64,000 bases of DNA, taken from assembly GCA_942492055.1 (NCBI GenBank), contig CALODP010000019.1:620001-684000 (forward strand), read 5' to 3'. The stretch is from CALODP01 sp942492055. Its GTDB lineage: Bacteria > Bacteroidota > Ignavibacteria > Ignavibacteriales > Melioribacteraceae. Below, piece after piece: positions 27,384 to 36,060 of the stretch. Made by a program: the position numbers and the translations under genes. The notes below the pieces were generated by a model, which was not told the DNA's origin, made no database searches, and saw only the letters and a list, made by a program, of their open reading frames with translations. Position 1 is the stretch's first letter. Every line of letters starts with the position of its first letter.

Positions 27384-28991
27384 ATGGGTGAAAACCGACT
27401 TAGAAAATTTATTGAGGACTACGAAGCCAGAGTAGCTCCACTTTCCGCAGAAGCGAATGTGGCATATTTCAATGCTTCAATAAGCGGAAAAGAGAAAGAT
27501 TATGCCGGAGCTTCCGAATTAGAGCTTGAACTGAGTCAAGTATATTCCAACACGGAGAATTTCAAAATTCTGGATGAGCTTTTGAAATCGGGAGAGATTA
27601 AGGATGATCTTCTGAAACGCCAATTGGTATTGATGCATAATGAATACGCTTCTCATCAGATTGATCCGAAGTTATTGAAAGAGATAATTGATTTGTCTAC
27701 CAAGATTGAGGCGCAGTTCGCTACTTTCAGAGCCGAGATAAACAGGAACAAACTTACCGATAACCAGATTGATGAAATCCTCGAATCTTCTGTGGATTCG
27801 AAGCTACTGGAAAAAGCCTGGAAAGCGAGTAAGAAAATCGGGAATGTTGTTGCTAAAAATGTTATAAAACTCGTTAAGCTAAGAAACAAAGGTGCGCGTC
27901 AGCTTGGATTCGATAATTATCATCAAATGAGTTTGACTCTCAGTGAACAAAATCCCGACGAAATGGAAATCCTTTTCGATGAATTGAATAATCTTACCGA
28001 AGAGAAGTTCTCGCAAATCAAAGCTCAGATCGATAAAAGACAATCGAAAAAGTTCGATCTGCCGGAAGAAAAGTTACAGCCATGGCATTATGAAGATAAA
28101 TTCTTCCAGACAGGAACGAAGATTACCAATGTTGATTTTGATAAATACTTCAAAGAGAAAGATATCGTAAGAATCACTCACGATTACTATTCCGGTCTCG
28201 GTCTTGAAATTAATGATCTTATAGAAAAGTGCGATCTTTTCGAAAAGCCCGGGAAATATCAACATGCATATTGTACCGATATTGATCGGGAAGGGGATAT
28301 CAGAGTTGTTTGTAACATAAAGCCAAATCATCGTTGGATGGGTACAATGTTGCACGAGTTCGGTCACGCCGTTTACGATAAATATTGCGACAAATCTCTT
28401 CCATGGCAACTGAGAACACATTCCCACATCTTTACAACCGAAGCGATTGCGATGCTTTTCGGGCGCTTTGCTTCCAATCCGGTCTGGTTAAAAGAGGTGA
28501 TCAATGTAAAGGAAGAAGAAGCCGAGTTGATAAAAGAGGAAGCTTATAAGGCCTTGGTTGTTGAACAGTTGGCCTTTTCAAGATGGGTGCAGGTAATGTA
28601 CCGTTTCGAAAAAGAGATGTATAACAACCCCGATCAGGATCTTAATATACTTTGGTGGAAATTGGTTGAAAAGTATCAATTGCTCAAGCAACCTGACGGA
28701 AGAGACGAACCTGATTGGGCATCAAAAATACATGTTGCTCTTTACCCCGCATATTATCACAACTATATGTTGGGAGAATTACTTGCGTCGCAATTGCTGG
28801 CAACAATATCAGAAAAGATTCTAAACTCAAATGCGGATGAAGTAAGCTTTGCCGGACAAAAAGAAGTAGGAGATTTTTTGATTAAAAATATTTTCCGACC
28901 TGGAGCCAAACTCTTTTGGAATGATTTGATTGAAAAAGCTACCGGAGAAAAACTTACCGCAAAATACTATGCGAATCAATTTGTAAAATAG
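27384..28991 (+). CDS. Zinc metallopeptidase, M2/M3-like (HExxH)
   Basis: This 535-residue, largely helical protein lacks a signal peptide and is cytoplasmic. Its active site is MLHEFGHAVYDKY near residue 327, which provides the HExxH zinc ligands. The downstream TTEAIAMLFGR supplies the glutamate ligand typical of gluzincins. The overall layout resembles the peptidase M2 (angiotensin-converting-enzyme-like) and M3 families. It probably degrades oligopeptides. A strong terminator follows, between it and the convergent DUF5916 gene. Confidence 0.85.
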   Translation: MGENRLRKFIEDYEARVAPLSAEANVAYFNASISGKEKDYAGASELELELSQVYSNTENFKILDELLKSGEIKDDLLKRQLVLMHNEYASHQIDPKLLKEIIDLSTKIEAQFATFRAEINRNKLTDNQIDEILESSVDSKLLEKAWKASKKIGNVVAKNVIKLVKLRNKGARQLGFDNYHQMSLTLSEQNPDEMEILFDELNNLTEEKFSQIKAQIDKRQSKKFDLPEEKLQPWHYEDKFFQTGTKITNVDFDKYFKEKDIVRITHDYYSGLGLEINDLIEKCDLFEKPGKYQHAYCTDIDREGDIRVVCNIKPNHRWMGTMLHEFGHAVYDKYCDKSLPWQLRTHSHIFTTEAIAMLFGRFASNPVWLKEVINVKEEEAELIKEEAYKALVVEQLAFSRWVQVMYRFEKEMYNNPDQDLNILWWKLVEKYQLLKQPDGRDEPDWASKIHVALYPAYYHNYMLGELLASQLLATISEKILNSNADEVSFAGQKEVGDFLIKNIFRPGAKLFWNDLIEKATGEKLTAKYYANQFVK

Positions 28992-29002
28992 ATTTAAAAC
29001 GA

Positions 29003-29038
29003 GAAAACTCTCATTAGCCTAAGCCGATGAGAGTTTTC
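29003..29038. terminator. Bidirectional terminator hairpin
   Basis: A perfect 12-bp stem (29003-29014 with 29027-29038) and a 12-nt loop lie between the convergent metallopeptidase and DUF5916 genes. It has A/T-rich flanks on both sides. Confidence 0.85.
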
Positions 29039-29058
29039 ATCCCCCCAGGTACTTCAGA

Positions 29059-31710
29059 CTAAATATCCAACCAATGCGAATACTTAATCATGAAAATATT
29101 GTCCGCTTCCTCGTTCCATAATTCTTCAAAATCTCTTCCAATCCTCATCCTTCCCGGATACATATCGTTTGTTTTGTTATGAGTCCAGACAAGGTAGAAT
29201 ACCGAGCCGGGCAATACTTCGTAACGCAAAACCATATTACCCCGAAGTGATTTGAAATTGAAATCGGGATTATCGAATGAAAATGTTTTTGCCACGCCGC
29301 TTCCGTCCGGATCAACAGTATATTCTTCTTCTTTGGAATCGTAAGATATCGTAGATCCGTTCTCTCCGTAAATATTGTGTTCCATCGATCGTGGCTTTGC
29401 CAACTCCTTAAAGTTATCATACTTGCCAACGGAAAAGAGAGGCTGCAAAAATAATTGTAAACTAAGCTGAGGTGTGAAGGTCCAGTTCAAGCGGATATTC
29501 CCGGAAATGGTCTCTTGAGTCATTTCTCCGAAAACATATCTTTTACCATAAGTATGAGTTGCTGTGGCGTCTTCAAAGGAATCAATCCATTGGCGGGTTA
29601 TCATATTCCGTTCGAAGCCCGGACCGAAGCTAACGAATATCTGTGGATTAGGGCGCCACTCTAGAGATAAATTTATTTCCTTTCCGTTTCCACCAAGTTC
29701 GTGTGTCCAATAATCCCCGTCAGTGCCAAACACAAATTCCTTCTTTCTGTCTGTGGAGAAATTGTAACTGACGTAAAACTCATTCCCTCTTTTTACAACA
29801 GGACCACCGCGCGTTAAAGAGGGGGAATATTCTCCCCAGTTATAGCTTATATTTACTCCCACGCTATAATAATTAAGGAAAGTGAAATTAGTAAAGGTCA
29901 TTAAACCGTTACTTATCTTATCTCCGTCGAAATTATATGATTCGAAATGTGAAAGATAGATTGATTTGCGGCGGAAGATATTATCCGGTTCGAACCAGCG
30001 ATAGCCCAATACCATGTGACCGTTAATTCTGTCTGCCATCCACTGAAAACCGAGATCATTGTTTTCAAAGCCCGGAGTTACCATTCCCAGAGCGGTGTTA
30101 ATATAGAAATTACCTTTCTGTTTATTAAGCATTACTCTGGAATATATTCCATGCAAAGAAGTTCTGTTCCGATCCAGGCGCATAAAACTAGCGTCGGGTC
30201 GTTGGAAATATCTGTAAGAACGCTCCTGCTTTTCTTGAATTGCTTCCTTTGTCCCATGCACATATGAACCGATGATTGAGCCGTTCATTACATATGTTTC
30301 ATCGTTATCCAAAGTGGTCCAACCATCCAATCCGAAATTATAAGCTCCTTTAACAAGCTCTTCCCTTAAATTCTGATTTACCAAATCTCTATTCACTCCG
30401 GTAAATATAACTCCGAGAGCGTGCCGTCCTTCGCTGAATTCTTTTTTAGAGCGAGCAACGAAATAATGTGTATATGGTTCAACCTCTTCTTTGGATCTCT
30501 TCCCGTCAGTACATAAGCGGGAATAAGTCCGCTCCGTATGAGCCGTCATAACTCCGAGAGACCATCCGTCCGCGACCTTGCCCGTTAGCTTTGCCGCTCC
30601 AAGAATTCTTGTCTCGCTCGGGTAATCCTCAAAATCACAATCGGATGTGCTTCCTTGCGGAGAACGCCCGATTCTTCTGGAATAGTAAAGATCCGGTGTT
30701 CCGAAATTAAATCCCCAGTTATTATTTACACCACCAAAACCAAATCGAAAAACATCCTCTCCTTCAACAAAGAAAGGTCGTTTCTCATCGTAATATGTTT
30801 CGAAAGCCGATAGATTAACAACTGCGGGGTCTACCTCTACCTGTCCGAAATCAGGATTGATTGTTCCGTCTACGGTAAGGTTACTTCCCATGCCAACCTT
30901 GAAATCACCACCGATAGCTGTTTCATATTGGTTCCCTTTGTAATAAGGATCTCCGGCGTCGTGTTTAAGATATTGCGCTTTTTGAACAAGATAAGGAAGA
31001 ACTTCCAATCGTTGCTTCGGTTTTATTCCATCTAATCCTTCAAGAGTTGCAAAGCGGGAAACAAAACCACTCTCTTTCTTCGGAACCATCACAAAATAGG
31101 AATATTCGTTTTTCCTCTTTATATCTCTGCTATAATTAACTCCCCAAGTCATCTTTTCCGATTCTTTAAAACGTAGTTGAGAAAGAGGAATTCTCATTTC
31201 CAATGTCCAGCCGGTTTCATCTATATTCGTTTCAACTTCCCATATCCCATCCCAAGAGCAACTTGTCCAGCTATCATTGAAAATTGTGCCATCTTCTCTG
31301 GAACCACCCGGATTAACGGCAAAATAATATCCCGTTCTTCTATCCAGATAGGGATCTACAAAAAAGTAAAACCAATCGGAATTATCTCCGCTATCTCTTC
31401 GCATCAAACTTTTATCAATTAACTCCGGATGCGAATCGTACAACTTGGCCGCGACATATATGTAATTATCATCATAGGCCATCCAGACACTTGTAGATTC
31501 GCTGGCTTTGCTTCCCTCTTCAGGATCTCTCTGAATAAATCCCCCCACGGGTTTATTCTTCCAGATTTCTTCCTGAAGTTTTCCGTCAAGCTTTACCCCC
31601 TTTTCCAATCTGTATGCTATTACTTTTTTCGATCGTGAAGGCTTTTCCAAAGAGAAGGTGTTAATTGAGCAGAATAAAAATATTATAAAAAATGTAATTA
31701 TTGTCCTCAT
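29059..31710 (-). CDS. DUF5916 protein: carbohydrate-binding-like domain plus outer-membrane barrel
   Basis: This 883-residue secreted protein has an N-terminal signal peptide (about 1-20). A CBM9-like domain (about 30-215) follows, with KLDGKLQEEIWKNKP, DDNYIYVAAKLYD and WTLEMRIPLSQLRF. A long DUF5916 region ends in many amphipathic beta strands, indicating an outer-membrane barrel. The YYDEKRPFFVEGEDVFRFG segment is characteristic of this family. Proteins of this group are common in Bacteroidota and FCB relatives; a role in outer-membrane substrate binding is inferred, and its ligand is unknown. It is convergent with the peptidase gene. Confidence 0.88.
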   Translation of the reverse strand: MRTIITFFIIFLFCSINTFSLEKPSRSKKVIAYRLEKGVKLDGKLQEEIWKNKPVGGFIQRDPEEGSKASESTSVWMAYDDNYIYVAAKLYDSHPELIDKSLMRRDSGDNSDWFYFFVDPYLDRRTGYYFAVNPGGSREDGTIFNDSWTSCSWDGIWEVETNIDETGWTLEMRIPLSQLRFKESEKMTWGVNYSRDIKRKNEYSYFVMVPKKESGFVSRFATLEGLDGIKPKQRLEVLPYLVQKAQYLKHDAGDPYYKGNQYETAIGGDFKVGMGSNLTVDGTINPDFGQVEVDPAVVNLSAFETYYDEKRPFFVEGEDVFRFGFGGVNNNWGFNFGTPDLYYSRRIGRSPQGSTSDCDFEDYPSETRILGAAKLTGKVADGWSLGVMTAHTERTYSRLCTDGKRSKEEVEPYTHYFVARSKKEFSEGRHALGVIFTGVNRDLVNQNLREELVKGAYNFGLDGWTTLDNDETYVMNGSIIGSYVHGTKEAIQEKQERSYRYFQRPDASFMRLDRNRTSLHGIYSRVMLNKQKGNFYINTALGMVTPGFENNDLGFQWMADRINGHMVLGYRWFEPDNIFRRKSIYLSHFESYNFDGDKISNGLMTFTNFTFLNYYSVGVNISYNWGEYSPSLTRGGPVVKRGNEFYVSYNFSTDRKKEFVFGTDGDYWTHELGGNGKEINLSLEWRPNPQIFVSFGPGFERNMITRQWIDSFEDATATHTYGKRYVFGEMTQETISGNIRLNWTFTPQLSLQLFLQPLFSVGKYDNFKELAKPRSMEHNIYGENGSTISYDSKEEEYTVDPDGSGVAKTFSFDNPDFNFKSLRGNMVLRYEVLPGSVFYLVWTHNKTNDMYPGRMRIGRDFEELWNEEADNIFMIKYSHWLDI

Positions 31711-32114
31711 TTTCCCCTTTCCTTATAGTTTGTGACTGTTCTATCGTTTTAGACTCGTAACCCATAAAAATAGTTGCTTCGCCTAACACTTTTTTTTAGT
31801 AAACGGTTATCATCGGTGATTATTGTGTTCCGATAGAGATAATATCAAAGATTCTCCATCCTTTATCCATAATGAACAAGCATTGACGAATAGAAAAAGG
31901 GAAGCCTTCAAAGATTAGAGATAACCGATTGAGAATGCCCAATCCCCTTTCAGTGCTATCATGTGTATTGTTGAAGCTTATTCAAGCCGTACAAGGGATC
32001 TCCGGGCTCTTCTTTAAGATGATTGATGATACTTGATTATGCAAAGGAGGTGAAAGAAAGTCTTAGTATAGCTTAATAAAGCTAAACCGAAGCGTTGGAA
32101 AGATAAAAGGAGGG
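31711..32114. other. Gene-free region before repeat array 2
   Basis: I see no gene with family resemblance, tRNA or clear hairpin here. It forms the left part of a gene-free stretch of about 1.07 kb between the divergently placed DUF5916 gene and the amylase gene. Confidence 0.6.
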
Positions 32115-32544
32115 TGAGGAACTACAAAACATATCTGAGATATTAAAAAGTAATATAATATTGAAAAGCTGTTCGGATGAGGAGCTCTCAATGTTAGGAG
32201 AGATATTAATAAGCATAATTGAGGATCTTTGTATTTCCCCGAATATCAATCATAATAGTTTGAGGAATATGCTAAGCCCCGTGAGATACAAAAAAAATTA
32301 CATGAGGAATTACAAAGTAGTATGTTTCCATAGCTCCTCACCTTTGACGGATAGTTCCTCGCTTCTTCTTTGTTATTCCTCAGCTCTTCTCCGTTGTATC
32401 TCAAGCAGAGATTGAAGCTCCTCAGCATGGAATTGTAGTTCCTCACCTATTCTTTGTTGTTCCTCAATAAGGAATTGTTGTATCTCAGAGAAGATTTTTC
32501 TCATCTCAGTGGAACAATATGGTTCCTCACTGTTCGGATAATAT
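32115..32544. repeat. Head-to-head inverted array of 21-bp periodic repeats (array 2)
   Basis: On the left arm the motif TGAGGA/TGAGAT begins at 32115, 32136, 32178, 32199 (AGAGAT), 32220, 32261, 32282 and 32303. The spacing is 21 or 42 bp, with a single 1-bp slip before 32261. On the right arm the complement TCCTCA/ATCTCA begins at 32335, 32356 (TCCTCG), 32377, 32398, 32419, 32440, 32461, 32482, 32503 and 32524, all exactly 21 bp apart. The full unit is about TGAGGAACTACAA plus 8 variable bases. The arms face each other around 32325-32334, so a transcript could fold into a long imperfect hairpin. Translation would give EEL-type heptads, but stops interrupt both arms. I know no named element like this. 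Confidence 0.88.
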
Positions 32545-32785
32545 TGAGTCCGGATGGAGGAGGGTTTACAAAAGGCAATCAGGGTATGTTTTAACTTTTT
32601 GTTATAGCATGTCTTCTCCAACTTTGTCGGGCTCAAGAGCCAACGGCGCTCTGTACAATTCGGTTAAGTTAAGTGAACATTGGTCGTAAAGTGTTACTAT
32701 GAGGAGGGATATTATTCAATAATCCCCCTTTCTCCGCAACATAATGTTAAGGGAAAAGGGGAGTGATTAAATTTATCATTCGGGA
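32545..32785. other. Spacer between repeat array 2 and the amylase gene
   Basis: No gene is supported here. A short imperfect hairpin around 32712-32728 (GGATATTATT with AATAATCC) could terminate minus-strand transcription from the amylase gene, but it lacks a clean T-tract. Confidence 0.4.
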
Positions 32786-34156
32786 TTATTTATATAGCAC
32801 CAGGTATTCCCAAGGTTTCATTTCGAATGAATCGTTGCCCGAGAGGCTTTTATTCTCGTTGGTGAAAAGATTAGTGTAGTTTCCGGCTATATTATTATTT
32901 ACGAATTCCACTTTTGTCTCTTTATCGGAAAGGTTGAAGAGAGCCACGACTTTGTTTCCATCTTTTTCTCTGGTAAAAGCAAAAATCGCTTTATCATCGC
33001 TTGTTGGAATTCTAACCAGCTTTCCACCGGCTGATCCGTTGCGAAGGGCTTTGTTGGTTTTCTTCAACTCGAACATCTTTTTATACAATCCGGAGAAAGG
33101 ATGCTCCTTCCATTCGATCCGGTCTTTTTCGAAAAACTCCAATGCTTTGTTGAGTCCGGCTTCCTGCCCGCTATAAACAAGAGGCATTCCTTCTACAACG
33201 CCGCAGAGTACTGTAAAAGCTTCGGTTCCAGCCCCTAATCTTTCGTAGGCTGTTCCGTTCCAAGAGTTTTCGTCATGATTTGTTGTAAACATCATTCTGT
33301 AGGCGTCTTCGGGATATTCGGAATGTTCGTTCATAAAGAGGGAATCGAGATGATTTGCGTTTTGTTCTTTCTTCGCGATTCTGTTCATCACATCTTTCAA
33401 TTGCCATCCGTAAGTCATATCGAAGGCGTCGTGCAATTCCGGCTCGTGAGCTTCGGCGAGCATAAATAGAGGCTTAATCTTATCAAGCTCTGTTCGCGCT
33501 TTCACCCAGAAATCGAGAGGAACCATTGCGGCCACATCACATCTGTAGCCATCGATGTTACATTCTTCCACCCAATATTTCAGAGCGTCAATCATAGAAT
33601 CCCAAAGCTGTTTGTTATCGTAATTCAAGTCGACAACATCGCTCCAGTCGGTTCCTTTCGGAGGAATAAAGTTCCCTTTTTCATCTTTGGAGTAGAAATC
33701 GGGATGCTCTTTTGTCCATGGATTATCCCACGCCGTGTGATTCGCAACCCAATCGATGATGACTTTCATCCCCATTTTATGGGCTTCGTTCACAAGTGCT
33801 TTGAAATCTTCCAAAGTCCCGAAATTAGGATTAACACCTTTGTAATCCTTAACGGCATAGTAGCTTCCGAGAGTCCCTTTTCTGTTCTTCTCGCCGATAG
33901 GATGAATTGGCATTAACCAAAGAATATCCACTCCCATCTCTTTAAGTCGGGGAAGATGTTCGGCAAAGGCCTTAAAAGTACCTTCTTTGGTATATTGCCT
34001 GATGTTTACTTCGTAAATATTGGCAGTTCTGCTCCATGCTACATGAGTACCCGCATCTACTTGCGGGGGAGTAGTTTTGCCGTCATTACAAGCTTGCAGA
34101 ATAAATAAAATAAATAAACCGATGATGAGTGTTCCGAATGAGGTTCTTTTTTGCAT
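32786..34156 (-). CDS. Alpha-amylase family (GH13) lipoprotein
   Basis: This protein of about 456 residues starts at the ATG of 34156, which has GGAG eight bases upstream. It opens with a lipoprotein signal whose lipobox is ILQAC. The GH13 TIM barrel shows the family regions: VIIDWVANHT (region I), DGYRCDVAAM with the nucleophile aspartate (region II), MLAEAHEPEL with the acid/base glutamate (region III) and TTNHDENSW (region IV). A small C-terminal beta domain follows. It hydrolyses alpha-glucans at the cell envelope. No susCD pair or other glycan gene is adjacent. Confidence 0.93.
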   Translation of the reverse strand: MQKRTSFGTLIIGLFILFILQACNDGKTTPPQVDAGTHVAWSRTANIYEVNIRQYTKEGTFKAFAEHLPRLKEMGVDILWLMPIHPIGEKNRKGTLGSYYAVKDYKGVNPNFGTLEDFKALVNEAHKMGMKVIIDWVANHTAWDNPWTKEHPDFYSKDEKGNFIPPKGTDWSDVVDLNYDNKQLWDSMIDALKYWVEECNIDGYRCDVAAMVPLDFWVKARTELDKIKPLFMLAEAHEPELHDAFDMTYGWQLKDVMNRIAKKEQNANHLDSLFMNEHSEYPEDAYRMMFTTNHDENSWNGTAYERLGAGTEAFTVLCGVVEGMPLVYSGQEAGLNKALEFFEKDRIEWKEHPFSGLYKKMFELKKTNKALRNGSAGGKLVRIPTSDDKAIFAFTREKDGNKVVALFNLSDKETKVEFVNNNIAGNYTNLFTNENKSLSGNDSFEMKPWEYLVLYK

Positions 34157-34243
34157 AAGCAAACTCCATATAATTATTAGTAAGGTTACGCGACAAAGTT
34201 AATAAAATAGATGAATATTTATAAGAATATCGTTCCATCTTAT

Positions 34244-34251
34244 TATATTTG
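34244..34251 (+). promoter_or_regulatory. Candidate -7 promoter element (TATATTTG)
   Basis: TATATTTGCCT, identical over 11 bases to the element before the GroES-like gene, lies 22 bp upstream of the AI-2E family start. A matching -33 box is not evident. Confidence 0.4.
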
Positions 34252-34273
34252 CCTAGAAAAACCGGAGAAGATA

Positions 34274-35341
34274 ATGAAAAACGATTTTACCGATTCAGCA
34301 GTTAAATTTTTTATATCAGTCTTGGGAATGATAGCCATTTTCGGAGTACTGAAGGAGCTTCAGCATATATTTATTCCTATGGTGATAGCCTATTTTCTCT
34401 ATTTCGTTTTTCAGCCGGTAAATAAGTTTATGTCAAAATACAAGATTCCGAATTCTCTGGCGATAGTAATAAACATTCTTACGGTAGTGTTGATAGTTTG
34501 GGGAATATCGAGAATAATAATGGTTTCGTTCAACGAATTCGAGGCAGCGGTTCCGGTTTACGAAGCAAAATTCAATAGTTTGATAATCACCACAGCCAAA
34601 TCATTCGGAATAAGTGATCCGGTTATTTCGGAATTTAACCTGTTCAAATATCTGAACCAGACCTTGGATATAGGGGGAATAGCAAGCGGATTTTTCTCGA
34701 CAACTCTCTCTTTTGTATCTACTGTATTCTTTGTCCTCTTCTTTTTCATCTTCATAAGCGGAGGTCACGAGAAGATAATAGAAGCGATAAAAAACAGATA
34801 CGCCTTGAAAGTAATGGATGAGGCTAACGGGAAAAAGGTATCAGCCTCATATATTGATAAAAAAGTAAGTGACATTCCGTTAAAAATACAGAATTACATA
34901 GTTGCAAAGTTTTTGATAAGTCTGATAACATCTTTATTGGTGGGAATTGTGTTTTGGTTATTCGGGCTCGATTTCGTTGTGGTTTGGGTAGTACTTACGT
35001 TTCTGTTCAACTTCATACCAAACATCGGTTCGGTAATAGCGGTAGTTCTCCCGACGGTAGTAGCGCTGGTTCAGTTTGAATCTGCCGGATACGCGTTACT
35101 GATAATGTTAATCATAACTGCCATTCAAAACATTATCGGGAATATTTTAGAGCCAAAAATAATGGGAAATACACTAGGGTTGAATCCGTTGGTAATACTT
35201 TTCTCTCTGCTACTATGGGGATATATTTGGGGTTTGGTAGGCATGTTTCTTTCGGTTCCGATAACTGCAGTAATAAAAATATTAGTTTCCGACTCGGAAT
35301 CGCCAAACTTAAGATTTGTTAGTGATATTATGGGGAATTAG
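34274..35341 (+). CDS. AI-2E family (UPF0118) transporter
   Basis: This 355-residue inner-membrane protein has about eight hydrophobic segments. I start it at 34274 because GGAGAAGATA precedes that ATG, whereas an upstream frame extension lacks a site and overlaps the promoter box. Family features include the paired N-terminal helices, the LFNFIPNIGSVIAVVLPTVVAL region and GNILEPKIMGNTLGLNPLVILFSLLLWG near the C-terminus. Members of the family transport varied small molecules or Na+/H+; the substrate here is not known. Confidence 0.92.
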   Translation: MKNDFTDSAVKFFISVLGMIAIFGVLKELQHIFIPMVIAYFLYFVFQPVNKFMSKYKIPNSLAIVINILTVVLIVWGISRIIMVSFNEFEAAVPVYEAKFNSLIITTAKSFGISDPVISEFNLFKYLNQTLDIGGIASGFFSTTLSFVSTVFFVLFFFIFISGGHEKIIEAIKNRYALKVMDEANGKKVSASYIDKKVSDIPLKIQNYIVAKFLISLITSLLVGIVFWLFGLDFVVVWVVLTFLFNFIPNIGSVIAVVLPTVVALVQFESAGYALLIMLIITAIQNIIGNILEPKIMGNTLGLNPLVILFSLLLWGYIWGLVGMFLSVPITAVIKILVSDSESPNLRFVSDIMGN

Positions 35342-35601
35342 TTCTCTTTTTCCATATAAATAATTATCTTGATCCCCGGATTTGAGATAACCGAAAAGAA
35401 AAAAGAAACAAAGCAAACAATAGAAAGAAAGCTCAAAAAGAGCAAAAAAAACAACAGCACTGCCTCGGCCGAAAGAAGAGCGCCAAAGAGAGGCACCCGG
35501 AATTTTTGTTTATGCTTTACGACAACTTTTTTCTTATATTGTGATCAGTGAAAAATAATTAAATAATTAATAAATAAAGAAAAGCGGAAGATTGATTGAT
35601 G

Positions 35602-36030
35602 ATTCAAGTTGGGCAATTGCTACTTAACATTTGCATGCGAGAGTAGAGGAAAGTCCGAACTCCACAGAACAGGGTGCCGGGTAACGCCCGGGGGCTGAGA
35701 GTTCATTCTTTTAGTCACGGAAAGTGCAACAGAAAATAAACCGCCCTTTTTAGGGTAAGGGTGAAATGGCAGGGTAAGAGCCTACCGCTTCGGTAGTAAT
35801 ACCGGAGGTCCCTTTGGGAATCTTTTTCACAATTGTAAAAGATCAGTGTAAACCCCACCCGGAGCAAGATCAAGCAGAAGGTTTCCGTCTACTTCGGTAT
35901 TCGGAACAGGATTGTTCGTCCTGATTCGCCTTCGGGTAGATCGCTTGATCCCAACAGCAATGTTGGGACTAGATAAATAATTGCCGTTCCGGTTTAACCG
36001 GAATACAGAATTCGGCTTATAGACTTGGAT
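35602..36030 (+). ncRNA. rnpB: RNase P RNA (bacterial type A)
   Basis: This is the catalytic RNA that trims tRNA 5' ends. Diagnostic segments include GAGGAAAGTCCG with CTCC near 35646-35664, CAGGGTGCCGGGTAACGCCCGG, GTGCAACAGAAA and GGGTAAGGGTGAAA. Further ones are GTAAACCCCACCCGGAGCAAG near 35850 and ACAGAATTCGGCTTATAGACT at the 3' end (36004-36024). The ends were set from the P1 helix, in which ATTCAAGT pairs with ACTTGGAT. It is encoded on the same strand as recJ, which starts 31 bp downstream. Exact termini are approximate. Confidence 0.96.
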
Positions 36031-36060
36031 TATTAAAAGATCTTCCGCGGAATTAAAGGT

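Noticed and set aside
29986..29997. CCGGTTCGAACC, resembling a tRNA T-arm
   Set aside because: It lies inside the DUF5916 coding sequence and no acceptor or anticodon stem can be built around it.
32161..32415. Protein-coding gene through the repeat array
   Set aside because: The open frame merely crosses the repeat periodicity, lacks a ribosome binding site and turns into unrelated serine-rich sequence past the centre.
32115..32544. CRISPR or integron repeats
   Set aside because: The period is 21 bp with a conserved core and variable bases inside each unit, not repeat plus long unique spacer. There is no integrase or cas gene.
35369..35551. 60-codon lysine-rich frame upstream of rnpB
   Set aside because: It starts with TTG, has no ribosome binding site, is low-complexity and matches no family. 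It is probably a chance frame.
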